From positions 1 to 64,000 of the forward strand of contig JADANN010000367.1 in NCBI GenBank assembly GCA_018806985.1: 64,000 nt of DNA. Reading direction: 5' to 3'. Position 1 is the first letter of the stretch, and the number at the start of each line of letters is the position of its first letter. Positions 47,871 through 58,939 of this stretch are shown here, piece after piece. The DNA is from Angiostrongylus vasorum (lineage: Eukaryota > Nematoda > Chromadorea > Rhabditida > Metastrongylidae). The notes beneath the pieces were generated by a model. The model was not told the origin of the DNA, did not search any database, and saw nothing but the letters and a program-made list of their open reading frames with translations. The translations under genes were made by a program, and so were the position numbers.

Positions 47871-48119
47871 AGGTGATACAGCTGATTCATCACTAATGAT
47901 TAACAAGGAGTGGGCACGCAGTGGGAATGATACTGACCATCTCGAGCACTGTTCTGGTTCGAACTCGAGAGAGGGTCACTGAGCCACTTATCCACCAGTA
48001 CCCAACAAATACCACACTTGCCCAGAAAAAGTTGACTCATTATAGTTATGTGAATACATTCCAATTCGATTGTCCAAGAAATCCAGGGAGAATCAACTGA
48101 ACTAGCATCCAACGACTTT

Positions 48120-48213
48120 CATAAAGGACGAAGGATAAAGCTGTAGGGGGTTGATCAATCCCTGAGGGACCCGCCGTGCATTCGACTCCACTAAGCATCG
48201 TTGGAGGTGATTG
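48120..48213 (-). repeat. SINE-1 3' part, end of the direct duplication
   Basis: TAAAGCTGTAGGGGGTTGATCAATCCCTGAGGG and CACTAAGCATCGTTGGAGGTGATTG match 3260-3345; similarity to copy 1 stops at 48213. Confidence 0.6.
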
Positions 48214-48401
48214 ACGAGAGTCGATTGCAGATATGGCTACTATTTGAATTCAAAAAATAACCATTGCTTTTATTCAAGGCGCTCGAAATGAAGGATAACC
48301 AACTAGTGAATGCTCATTACCTGCAGAGTCACCGAGTAGTAAATATTCCTCTAATTATTATCAAAAATTGGTAACTATTGTAGTACAGCATTAAAAGATT
48401 A

Positions 48402-48590
48402 ATGCAGAAAAGAGCAACTGGTATCAACTTGAACCTAGTGGAGGCAGAATCCATCGAATGGGCAAGTTTACTTTGCGGTGCGCGCTATAGAGGATGGATG
48501 TTCGTCTATTCTCTCCATCCAATACGATTTCCTCTTTTAGCTGTATTGCGTCTTGCAGCAGCTGCTATTTCAGTATCTGAAGGTATGATT
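48402..48590 (+). other. Orphan exon-like open block
   Basis: An acceptor-like TTAATGCAG (ending about 48408) is followed by about 58 open codons (ESIEWASLLCGARYRGWMFV ... LRLAAAAISVSE) and a donor GTATGA at about 48584. I do not recognise it, no neighbouring exon was found, and it could be chance. Confidence 0.2.
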
Positions 48591-48639
48591 TGAATCCGTT
48601 TCTAAATTTTCGTATACTCGGTTAATTACTTGGACGGCT

Positions 48640-49250
48640 GGTCCTCACTATCAGTGATAATTTAATGAAGCGGGAAGAAAGTTAGACAGCGCAAAGAAAC
48701 GAAATGGAGATTCAGTTTCATCAAGAAAACAGAAGGTGATGACGTACAAATCGAGCAGGATGGCTCTCCTGTTACAAGAAAAACTTCATACGTGTACCTT
48801 TGGCGTTTATTGAACATGGAGCACGAGATGGATGGAGAATTAAATAAAAGAAAGAGAGTAATAAGGGCCACATTTGGATTTCCAGAGAAAGTGACCGACC
48901 AGATAACGAATTTAAGACTCCATGCCTATCTTTTCGATTCAGAACCACCAGCACTCTGTTTCGCAACACAGACTTGGGCTAGTAATATCTGCGTGCCAGC
49001 CTCAGAGTGCTTAAAAATGTCCTGTTAAACACACTTGTACTCACAACGCCTTGCTATCTCGAATCTTCTGAACCTATCCCGTCTTCAGGATCCAGGGAAA
49101 TACACATCAACATCGAAACACACAGGTCGGTCACATAATAAGAAGAACAGGACAAAAAAAAGTAGGAGGGACTTTCAAAAAACTGGAAGCGTCCTCTTAG
49201 AGGACCATCCAAAAAGTGGCGGACGTATTCGTGGCTAGCGTCAACCATTT
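48640..49250 (+). mobile_element. Diverged RTE-A-like RT C-terminal fragment
   Basis: TSYVYLWRLLNMEHEMDGEL and KRKRVIRATFGFPEKVTDQI (48785-48900), LHAYLFDSEPPALCFATQTW (48920-48980), then HTGRSHNKKNRTKK (49120-49165). This is the RTE-A C-terminal order (YLGR.NME, RRRRAAWAAF, AETWAD, RWAGHVMRR). Confidence 0.65.
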
Positions 49251-49935
49251 GCACTGGCAAATGGCAACAATTTCAGCATTACGGAATAGACCATGCTGAC
49301 GTCGCGACGTTCGAAACAGACCACCAGCGACGAAGATTGCGCGGAAGAAAAACAAATAGAAGTCAAGCTGTCGCTCGCACAAGAGTGAAGAAGGACCGTC
49401 GAATTAATCAATTAAATGTGTTAAAACGTATAAACGGATTCAAATCTTGAAAGCTACAGATATGTTTTAGATTCATGCTTATTCTACGTCCATGTTTTGG
49501 TAGTTTTTGATAACTTGGACACGAGAAATGCAGACTCATTGGCACTATTGTAAGAAATATAGAAGGATCTGTAGTTACCTGCTCACTCGATGGGGGACCA
49601 CAAACATCAGTAGATAGATCACTGTCGTCGATTTAAACCACGAGCAGTGAGATAATCGGTGAGGCTCATGAACGTTTCTGCCAGAATCTTAAGAATTTTA
49701 CATTGGTTAAAGAGCATGAAATAAGGTATTTTTTCAAGCGCGTCGATTTTGTGGTTTCGTTGTTTTTCATGCATAATGAAAAATAATCACAAGCAACACA
49801 GCACGAACTACGATATGGAGACATTTTAGTACAACCAAGATTTAGCTTTGACGATAATCAAACAGCAGTTCGAAGGAAAACTTCCGTTTGTCTGCTCTAC
49901 TATGAGTTTTAACAAGAAACTGTATTCATCATTAC
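49250..49935. other. Stretch without a recognised gene
   Basis: No repeat, motif or splice pattern recognised. Confidence 0.35.
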
Positions 49936-49939
49936 CACG

Positions 49940-51600
49940 CAGGTCCCTCATATGAAGGATCTCGCGCCGGTTAGTCGCGAGGCTGCGTGACGCGTTCCCA
50001 TGTGGCGGATAGAGGGTTAATCGAGAACAAAAAGCGACGTTATGTTTCCCGGAGACGCACGTGGATCCAGGGGTTGGACTCCCTGTTTTTGCTGCGCCAA
50101 TTTGGCACATACTTTCTGTATTTGAAAGGCGTATTCATGCATGCTTGTGTAGGCGCTTTTTCGCTTATGCGGATTATATTCTACGAGTCAATTCGGCCAA
50201 AAGCTTGCAATCAAGTGACGGGAGGTTTATGGGAGGCGTTTACGACTCGCCTTCAACATATAAAATCCATGTCCACTCTGGAATAGATTGGCAAGCAACC
50301 CGTGAGCATACCCAGCCCCCCACGTTCAGAGCCCAGCAAGCTATACTTGCGCATCAAAAAGCTAAAAACCGTGGAACAAACGGGCCTCACTCCTCTGACA
50401 ACGAAAGAGCCCCCCAATTCGCCTGCGTTGGGTAGGACGAGTACTGAGAGGCTGCTAAATTCTCAGGGCCAATGGAAGCCGCCATGATAGCAAAGAGCTA
50501 CACTGACGATCTGTACCTACAATGCACGTACACCTGCATCCGAGTCCTCTATAGAAGAATTTCTCATGCAAGCAAGAGGGATAAGGTACGACGTCATCGG
50601 CCTGGCCTAGACGGGGCCACGAAGCCCATTCAACGCCACCTATGACACCGCAGAAGAACTGTTCCTTGGAATATGCGACAGTAGAGGAGTCGGCGGCGTC
50701 GGCTTTCTCGTTAACAGGAGTTTGTCAATAAACATTGATTCATTCGAACAACTAACTTGATACTTGATACTTGAACGGCCCGTCACCACTAAATGTGCGG
50801 GAGCCAGCATAATCACCACTTTTGGGAGAGTTGCTGGTTAGGCCATTGTGGTTCCTTGGAATCCCGAGGACAGAATGGCCCAAGTCTGCCCCAGGTCGTC
50901 GCCACAACAGGCAGTCGCAGCCCTAACGGCTCAGAGGGAGAATTACCACCATGCGACTTTGATACCAGGACGGTGCCACCATCTGTAGGTCCTGCTATTG
51001 GCTTACTCTTAGCTAATCATCCTGATGGAAACGCAGCACTCCTCAGCTTGGGAGACACTGCCAGGAAATGAATCCCCCGCTGTAAATCGCAGTCTGACAC
51101 CCAGGAACACCTCCCAGCCACGATGAGGCGGCAAAGCGTTGGGAGAAATCCAACAACTAACAACCCGAATCGGACGTTTGCGACTAAAAAAATGTGGATC
51201 AGCACCAACTTTGACAATCTTCATCGTTTACACGCCGACACCAAACTATAACGAAGAGAAAGTCAAAGCGTTCTATATGGATTAGAGAAGTTCTACTGAG
51301 AAGACCACACATTCTTCAAGGTCACCATTGGGAATTCAACGGTAAGATTGGACAAAGAAGATTGTATGAAGAACGACAGATAGGGACGCACGGATTAGAA
51401 TGGAACGAACCATCCATGGTAACTCGCAATTTTAGAATCCACACTCCCAACGCTGGACATGGGAATACTCTGTTGGCGAGTACCATAACGGAATAGACAA
51501 CGTCATTGTGAACAGAAGGTTTTGCCTAATCGATATCGCTGTTGTCCCAAAATTCTACGCGGGATCGGACCACCGTCTCCTTCGCGCAAGATTCTAATAA
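49940..51600 (+). mobile_element. RTE-B leader and endonuclease half, interrupted by element C
   Basis: Leader 49940-50490 (same leader as 24935-24400 and 33095-32820, with [18 protein letters not shown] in one frame). Endonuclease: TICTYNART (50510), SIEEFLMQARGIRYDVIGLA (50555-50610), GVGGVGFLVNRSL (50690-50730), element C, then PTLTIFIVYTPTPNYNEE (51205-51260), RWTW and HNGIDNVIVNRRFCLIDIAV (51490-51545), SDHRLLRARF (51570-51596). It ends where the RTE-A leader starts. Confidence 0.8.
50757..51151 (+). mobile_element. Element C inserted in RTE-B endonuclease, with target duplication
   Basis: 395-bp insertion flanked by AACAACTAAC at 50747-50756 and 51152-51161. Left end TTGATACTTGATACTTGAACGG, right end GGCAAAGCGTTGGGAGAAATCC. 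Same target site as 23733-24123. Confidence 0.85.
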
Positions 51601-54600
51601 AATTTGCCCGGATTAACATGTTGGTAAAGTGAAATTGCACGGATGCTTCTTATTTCGACAAAAATAAAGCTATAATCTGCGCGGAGGGCGCGTGTGGCGC
51701 AGTGGTTGGAGGCGCCACTGCGACACACACGTAGAATCGATCCCAGCGACCTTGGCTCACCTAGCCTTCCATCACTCCGGGGTCGGCAAATTGGTTCCAG
51801 ACTTTTCTGGAAGGATAGCAGCACTGGCTCGATATAATGTTAGGCCACTGCGAGTCATTGTAAAGGCCACATATGCATTCAATCACTTCCAACGACACTT
51901 AATGAAGTCGAATGCATGGCGCATCCCCCAGGGATTGATCAACGCCGAGAGCTTTATCCTTTATCCTTTACAACCGGCGCGGTGATTATATCCAGAGTGG
52001 TGAAATGGTGCACGCCAAAGGATGCCAACAAAAGGACGACAACCGTCGGTCCGTAAGCCTTCGTACTGCTCGTCGTTTACTAGTTGAGATCTCTAAATAT
52101 CCTCAACTTCTCCGAATCAACTAGTATGAAGACCGAACGGAAGATTCGTCGCCAAAAACATACCTCTCTCAGATCTACATCGTGGTGAAAACGTGGATAC
52201 GCCCTTGCAAGGTTAAATCAGGACCCCAGGGTGGACCAAGTTGCACAACCAGCAATAAGCGAGCCTCAGTACCCCGCACACTGGGTGCTCCCGTCTATGA
52301 CGTCAGGTGGTGGGACGACCGGTGAGAGGCTAGAAAATCTCGGGTTACGCAGGACGTCATTGGAACAGGATCTGGCGAACACAAGTACGACACGACATGG
52401 AGATTGTTTCTTACTATGCACGTATAATGCCAGAAAAGCTCTCCACAGACGCCGATCTTCACGCCCTTCTTCTAGCCGCATATCGTATTAAATTTCATGT
52501 GATCGCATTACAAGGAACAAACATCAACAAGACCGACATACGCCAACTAAACAACGGGACCCTTGTGATCCCGTGAAGAAAACGTTCTGTCACGAAATGT
52601 CGGTGACATAGGCTTTGTCGTCCACCCGTACCTTTGTCCCATCTCGTCGACTCATACGAGATCCTTTCTCGTCGCATAGCCGTCCTCCATCTTTCAACTG
52701 TCGCGTCACAAGAATATTACTATCGTCAACTGCTACTCACTGACCGACGCAGCTGATGACTACGAATTAAATGCGTTTTATTATCAGTTGGAGAAGTCAT
52801 CCGCAATGATAAAGCATGTCATAAATTTGTTGTCGGAGACTTCAAGGCCAGAATAGGAAAGGCGAACGAGAGCGAATGCAGTACCGGAAATTTTGGATTA
52901 AGACAAAAGAAATGAGAATGGGAACCGTCTTGCAGGACTCTTGTCCGCAGCACGTCTCTTCCATGGAAAGTCGTTCTTCCAGAAGAAAGAAAGCCGCCAC
53001 TGGACATGGGAGTCTACTTACAGCATGACTATTGCGGGGGATCGACTATATTCTGACAAACAGAAGATGTGCCTACCTAACATTTCGGTAGTCCCTGTCA
53101 TTCTGTGCTGGTTCCGATCACCACCTTCCTCGCGCGAAGATTCGACTCAGCCGCAAACTGGAAAAGAACTCTTTTCATCGACCACGAGGAAAAAGTCTAG
53201 CTGTGTACGACGAGAAAATTCTGAGTGAAGTCCTGTCCAAGCGTGATTGGCAGAGTAAAGAAGACCCGACCGAGGAGTACGAGCTGCTTGTCTAAAGATT
53301 GAAAAGCTGTGCTGAAATCGCCACAGTTCCTCAAGCAAGAAGATCGCATCGCATCTCTATCACAACTAAGGAGTTGCTCGAAAACAGAAGGAAACTGACG
53401 CTTGATTTTACTGCAACATGTTTAACATGCGTAGTAATAAATGCCAGCTGCAGAGGAGTTTTGCAGGAAGATCTATAACGGAACAAGCAGAAGAAACTAC
53501 TGGAAGCAGCAGAGAAAAGAAGCAGTCTGAAAAAATTGCCGTCGGGACTTGCGTGATTATAATATTCTCCTGTCAACCTTGATCAGCAAATATGGGATCA
53601 TCAAAACTCTTTGCCATGATATGGAAATAATAACGAAAAGGTTTTACACCAACCTCTTCCGTTCCTCAATCCCCCGTCGCGCACCCTGATAACCCCCGCT
53701 GCAGAAAAAACCCACTGGAATTCTTCCTTCGGAGGTTCGAGTAGCGATAGAAAGCATGAGAAAACACACAGCTCCAGGACCCGATAATACTATTGCCGAC
53801 TTCCTTAGAGCTGGAAGCCGCAATTAACATGTACTTCTCGCAAATCATAACACAGCATACCTTCAAAAGGAAAAACACTAGACCAGTGAAGGACGGCGCG
53901 CACTGTCATCCTGCCCAAGAAAGGAGACTGAAGGAGTCTCCGTGACTATCGTCCGATATGCCTGTTCAGTGCAGTCTAAGCTTTTCACGAATATTGTCTT
54001 CTGGTGCATGTCAAGGACATTGCATGAGGCGCAACCAGTCGAGCAAGCAGGATTTCGAAAAGGATTTTGCTGCATTAACCACATCCAAGCTGTGTCCACG
54101 GTCATGGACATTTGTCGGAAACAGCACTTGTCTCTAGTCCTAGCCTTTGTGGAGTACAAAAAGCGTTTGACAGTGTCGAAGCGAATGTCATCATATCAGC
54201 GCTCATCGATCAAGAGTGGACCCGTCCTCCATAAGGACTCTGTCTGACTGTTATCGGAAGTGCAGTACGAAAGTACAGCTTCTCCATCGACCTCTTACCA
54301 TACTCATACGGAAAGTGGCTCGACAGGGCGACACAATATCGCCAAAGCTTATTAGTGCCACACCACAGTGGACAGTGAAGTCACCTGATTTTGATGAGAA
54401 AGGCATACGTATTCATGGAATATTCCTGTCAAACCTTCGTTTTGCTGATGACATCGTCATCTTCTTGGGAAGTACCAGCGAAGCAGAGACGATGATCAAC
54501 CAGCTCAACGAAGTGGGAAAAAAAGATCCGATTGCGCGTAAATTGGGAGAAGAGCCAGTTCATGAGAAACCTATGGTGCGAAGGCGAAAAAATTGAATTG

Positions 54601-55190
54601 GATGGCTCTCTGATTGCGGAGACCACCTCGTACATATAACTAAGGGTAACCATACAACATGGAATAACACGAAGGAGGAACTAAACAGAAGAAAGAGAGC
54701 AGCTTGGGTCGCATTCGGGTCCCCGAAAGAAGCTACCGACCAACTGAAGGACCCGAAAATCCGCGGCCACCCTTTCGATTTTGGTTCTGCCAGCCTTTAT
54801 TATGCTGCAGAGACGTGGCTTGATACTTTAACTACATCAAGAATACTTTGCACTGCTCACACAGCGCTAGAGCGATGCCTTCTTAAACACAGCCGGCACG
54901 CTCAATATCTAGCCGGAATGCGAAGCTATGATCTTCGGAATCTGTCACATCTTCGAAATGCAGGAGAATATACATCGATAGCGAAACATAGATAGGCCGG
55001 TCACATAATGAGAAGAACACACGACAGATAGACGAAAAAAAACTGTTGAATGGACTCCACGAGAATGCAAACGTCCCCCTAGTACGAGCACCTACACGTT
55101 GGGCGGACGTGTTCATAAACAATGTTAATCAGCTGTACCCGCAGCTGCAGATGTTACACAGATCACGCTGTGAGACTCGCACGCGCTACC
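51600..55190 (+). mobile_element. RTE-A non-LTR retrotransposon, most complete copy
   Basis: Leader (51600-52230, with a SINE-1 at 51685-51976), endonuclease 52400-53260 ([34 protein letters not shown], [12 protein letters not shown] where GDFNAR is expected, SFFQKKESRHWTWES, CAGSDHHLP-type end at 53100), linker 53400-53640, RT: RVAIESMRKHTAPGPD (53730-53780), VILPKKGD, NYRPIC-like, QEQAGFRKGFCCINHIQAVS (54030-54100), SLVLAFVEYKKRLTVSK (54130-54180), RQGDTISPKLISATPQWTVK (54315-54380), LRFADDIVIFLGS with intact FADD (54435-54475), then C-terminal part to the RWAGHVMRR-like end and VFINNVNQLYPQLQ (55110-55150). Order is complete, but frameshifts and stops break the ORF. Confidence 0.85.
51685..51976 (+). 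repeat. SINE-1 full-length insertion with target duplication
   Basis: A-box-like TGGCGCAGTGGTTGG and B-box-like GAATCGATCCC head, then body and a TTTATCCTTTATCCTTTA tail. Flanked by GCGCGG at 51679-51684 and 51977-51982. The site is unoccupied in the related leaders at 3945-3950 and 63206-63212. Confidence 0.8.
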
Positions 55191-55229
55191 ATGCTCGGAC
55201 AAGTCCACCACCATGTGCTGCAATTACCA

Positions 55230-55355
55230 GAGAAGAAACGAATGGTGTGATGATGAACGGGTTAACCCTCGGAAAGGGTAATAGCGTCTTTGGTCTCCAC
55301 CGCACCGCAGGCGTCAGCGGTCCGGAGTTTTGAAAACATTTCAGCATCATTATGG
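55230..55355 (+). repeat. SINE-2 copy
   Basis: GGTGTGATGATGAACGGGTTAACC head and GGTCCGGAGTTTTGAAAACATTTCAGCATC end; directly after the RTE-A 3' end. Confidence 0.7.
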
Positions 55356-55536
55356 TTTTATTTCGCACTACTCCCTGCCATTAAAAAGTAGTGGGCCGTA
55401 AGTAAAATTTGACGAAAAAAATGCTTACATACGTGCTTCAAAACTGGCTAAAAAGAAAATCTTGAAAAGATGAATATCAAGATAAAACAATAATTGATCG
55501 GGAGTGTAGCTCCAATGTGATATTCTATGAAAATAG

Positions 55537-55740
55537 GGTTGCCGTAGCTCATCGGTTAGAGCAGTGCACGGGATTTTACGCTAGACGTAGTTCGGTCCGA
55601 GTTGCCGTTCCGAGCCTCAATTCGAGTTGCTATGGTCGGTGTCAAAATTTACTGCATGGCTGAAAGTACTGACTTCATTTACTGGTAGAAAAGCAAGTAA
55701 TTGCATGCCCTAAATAATCATTAAACGATCTCCAGGATGA
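55537..55740 (+). repeat. SINE-3 copy
   Basis: GGGTTGCCGTAGCTCATCGGTTAGAGCAGTGC and CAATTCGAGTTGC; same position in the module as the other two copies. Confidence 0.6.
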
Positions 55741-57200
55741 TTGATGAAATCAAATCCCTCATACATGGGAGGATCAACGCTGAACTCTCGATCCTTTGTC
55801 GTTATGGAAATGCTTCATAAATCCAAAAAAAAATGCATTCGCCCTGTCGTCGAGAAATGGTTTTATAAAGCAGTGGATGTTGTATGTCTGTTTTACAACG
55901 CTGATCGGATGACGTTTAGAAAGGATCATGTCTTCTTATACCATTTTCCTCCATCTCTTACCCTTTCCGTTTCTCACGATCCTTCGATTTTCTTCGCTCT
56001 TGATATTTGTTATGGTGTTAAAAGGATTTTCGAAGGCATCCACATTTTGGTGCTCATGAATCATCATAAACACATGTGTTTTTTCGCAATTACCTTTTCC
56101 TCAACAGCTGTGGGAAATGAGAAGCAAAAGTGGAAGTGAAACACATTCGACGTTCTCTGTGACGTTGTGGCGTCGGTTATACACAGATTCAAAGTATTCA
56201 CCTGGAAACACCTGTTTGACTTAGCCATTTTCTAATGCTAGCATGCTGGCAGAATCGAACATGATCGTTTGAACCAAAGAAAAAGAAATGGTGGCATATT
56301 CTGCTTTCATCAGACTTCACCAACCTTTATTTTGTCTCGATCTACTTGCTGTGTAGCATTTCATTTCACTTTGGATATATCATCCTTTCCTTGAAGGGTG
56401 TTGTAGGGCATTCTAGCGATGAGATAGCATGTACGCTTTGAGTGTCGAACTGTTGAAAAGGCGCATCCTGCCCTCTCTGAAAAACCGTTCATTCCACTCG
56501 TTCTCCCATTATTCTTCACGGTGTTTTTTTCTTTTTCTTTAATTGTTTACACCACAGCCTTTCGTATGATTTCTGGGACTTGGTACTGCACTAAATATGT
56601 AAATATGCCAATGTTTTTAAAAAAAAACTAAAATTTTGAGATAGAAAGACTCTTGAAAACGCATTTTAATCCTAATAGGGATTAGAATTGCTTATCTGTG
56701 CTTCTTGTTCTGCTAGTTCTCTACTATTTTGTCTTAACAACTGCAGCTAAACCTGCCTTGAGCTCTTAAAATTGCTAACTAGAACCATAAATAACTTATC
56801 TATTAAAAGCGTGTAGAGAAGTTCGGGGAAGAATATCCTACTTGTGCATAAAAGCTGATTAGGGAGAAATTTGAGCCTTACAATGAGTTCATGAATTCTT
56901 CAAAATCACTTCACCATCTTCATCTACCGCTTCCAGCCAGAAGAATTTACTTCGTAATAACCTCATTAAAAAATCCTGTACTTAATCGAAATTAGTGTTT
57001 CTAGTTATTTGCGTTATTTTGCCTGGGAAAATTAGCACGGCGGCTAGAGATGCAATCATTTACCTGGTCAGTCTGTACAATAAACCACACGAGACTTTTT
57101 TACACGATGCAACATCATATATTATGCAGATCCTAGCACTTCTCGCATTAGCTTCCTTTCTTCGCAACAATCATCGTTGTTCTTTGATTTTCATCCCGCT
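55740..57200 (+). repeat. Element E copy
   Basis: Collinear with 6735-8225. The open frame VVEKWFYKAVDVVCLFYNAD (about 55840-55900) corresponds to the one at 6850-6910. No protein family recognised. Confidence 0.6.
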
Positions 57201-57835
57201 TCAGCGGCAGCCCTAGCGATTTTGTTCCCATACCAGGATACTGTTGTGTGCCAGTCGTGAAGACTACCCCTAAAGCCCTGGCATAGCCGTGAGAGGGCGG
57301 GTCCAGATCCTTTTAGAGATGATGGTGAAGTATTGTAGATTCCAGGGAGTAGGCTAATCTCAGAGAAGTCTCGTCCCAATTTCTCGCTCTCATAAGGGTG
57401 GGTCCACGGCAAGCTGTGCGAGGTAGAATGAGCGCCCTGTGGCTCATTGAACAGGAACACTACCAATGTTACTCCTGCTCAGTAGGGACACACTAAACTA
57501 AAATGAATTGCTAGCATTTTCTATTTTACGCGTCGCTTTATACCACGAGGATCCCACCACTTCTTGCAAACGATTCGTTTTCACTCGGCTTCATCCTTCA
57601 TAATGGTGTTCGAAAATTTCGTGGTCTTTCGGCTGCTGCTTGGGACTTTTGCCTTCTTTTTATGAATGTCGAGTAGTGCTGGTCGTTTTTGCAATATTAG
57701 ACATAGTCGAGCTAAGGCGTTCGCACGAAGATTAGAGGAAAGCGTTAGGAAAGTGATCGAGCTAGAACCTTCGTCTTCTGATCGACTGCATCGCTAGCCA
57801 CTGCGCTCTCCTTACTCCATTGATAATTAATGAAA
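57190..57835 (-). repeat. SINE-4 copy
   Basis: Inverse of 19415-20060, full length, with tRNA-like head GCGCAGTGGCTAGCGATGCAG on the minus strand near 57800. Confidence 0.6.
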
Positions 57836-57867
57836 ACGGCAAAAAACAATACTTTGAGAAGCCGATA

Positions 57868-58240
57868 TATACTTGATACTTCAACGGTCCGTCATCACTA
57901 GTAGTGCGGGCCTCAGCACAACACCATTTTTCGGAGATTTGCTGGTTAAGTCATTGTGATTCCCTGTAAACCCGAGGACTACCTGGCCAAAGTCTGACCC
58001 AGCTCTTCACCACCACAGGCAGTCGCAGCCCTTGTGGATCAGAGAGAGATTTGTCACCATGCGACTGGTTTCATACTAGAACGGTGGTGGATTCTGGAAC
58101 TGGTCCACTCTTAGCTGGGCCTTCCAATGGAAACAACGTAATCCCTCTCAGCTTAAGAGACACTGTCGTGTGGACGGATCTTTCTGCTGTACTTCGCAGC
58201 TCGGCACTCAGGACCACCTCCCAGCCACAATGTGGCTGTA
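57868..58240 (+). mobile_element. Element C copy
   Basis: Starts ATACTTGATACTTCAACGG and ends CCTCCCAGCCACAATGTGGC; collinear with 19335-18960. Confidence 0.65.
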
Positions 58241-58244
58241 AAGT

Positions 58245-58545
58245 TGGAAGGCTCGCTAAAATTATTTACTGCAAACGAGGATAACGTCGTAAAAACACTG
58301 GAGTACGACAATGTATTAGTGAAAATCGACGGTTAACAATTGCACCATCTTGACATTACCGATGACATCGTTCTTATGGTACCAAACTTTAGTAAAGCAG
58401 AACGAATGCTAGCAGACTTTGATGAAGCTTGTGGTATGAATTGTCTTCGAATAAATCTCACAAAAAACGTTGTTTATCAGAAAATCAGATTTGGATTCCT
58501 TTGCCACATTCTGCTCAGTGGTAATGGTGGATAATTAGTCAGGTA
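58245..58545 (+). mobile_element. RTE-B RT fragment
   Basis: LDITDDIVLMVPNFSKAERM then CLRINLTKNV; same truncated piece and ITDD box as 18960-18664. Confidence 0.75.
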
Positions 58546-58549
58546 GAAA

Positions 58550-58930
58550 CATAGTGATGCTTAGATACTTTGGAAACATGGATCCCAGGCCAAATCGATC
58601 GGTGATTACGCTTTCATGTGGCTCATATGTTACGCGCCACGCCACTGTCGCCTTCTCTCTTCCTTTCTCTCAGCCAGTCTGCTTACCCAAATGGTCTCAT
58701 CAGCATTCGCTCATCAACGGGTGTGGTTTGCAAAGCACAGATCAGCATTAAACCCAGTCAACTTACGCTGGTATCGAAATCACAACGTATACGTTTTACC
58801 TGCTGCCCAGCAAGATCCGACTCAATACGAAGACGAAGACACAGCGAGAGGACAAACATCTGTGGGCCATCGACTTGAACAATCGGCTCTGATGAAGACG
58901 ACGACTCCGAAAGGTTAGCTGAAAAATGAT
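58550..58930 (+). repeat. Repeat with PLE 3'-end remnant
   Basis: 58790-58920 (SDSIRRRRHSERTNICGPST in one frame) is the post-GIY-YIG tail also seen at 12540-12720 and 18300-18420. The first part matches 18450-18660 inverted. It precedes the next PLE, as expected if PLEs lie in tandem. Confidence 0.5.
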
Positions 58931-58939
58931 TATTTACCA

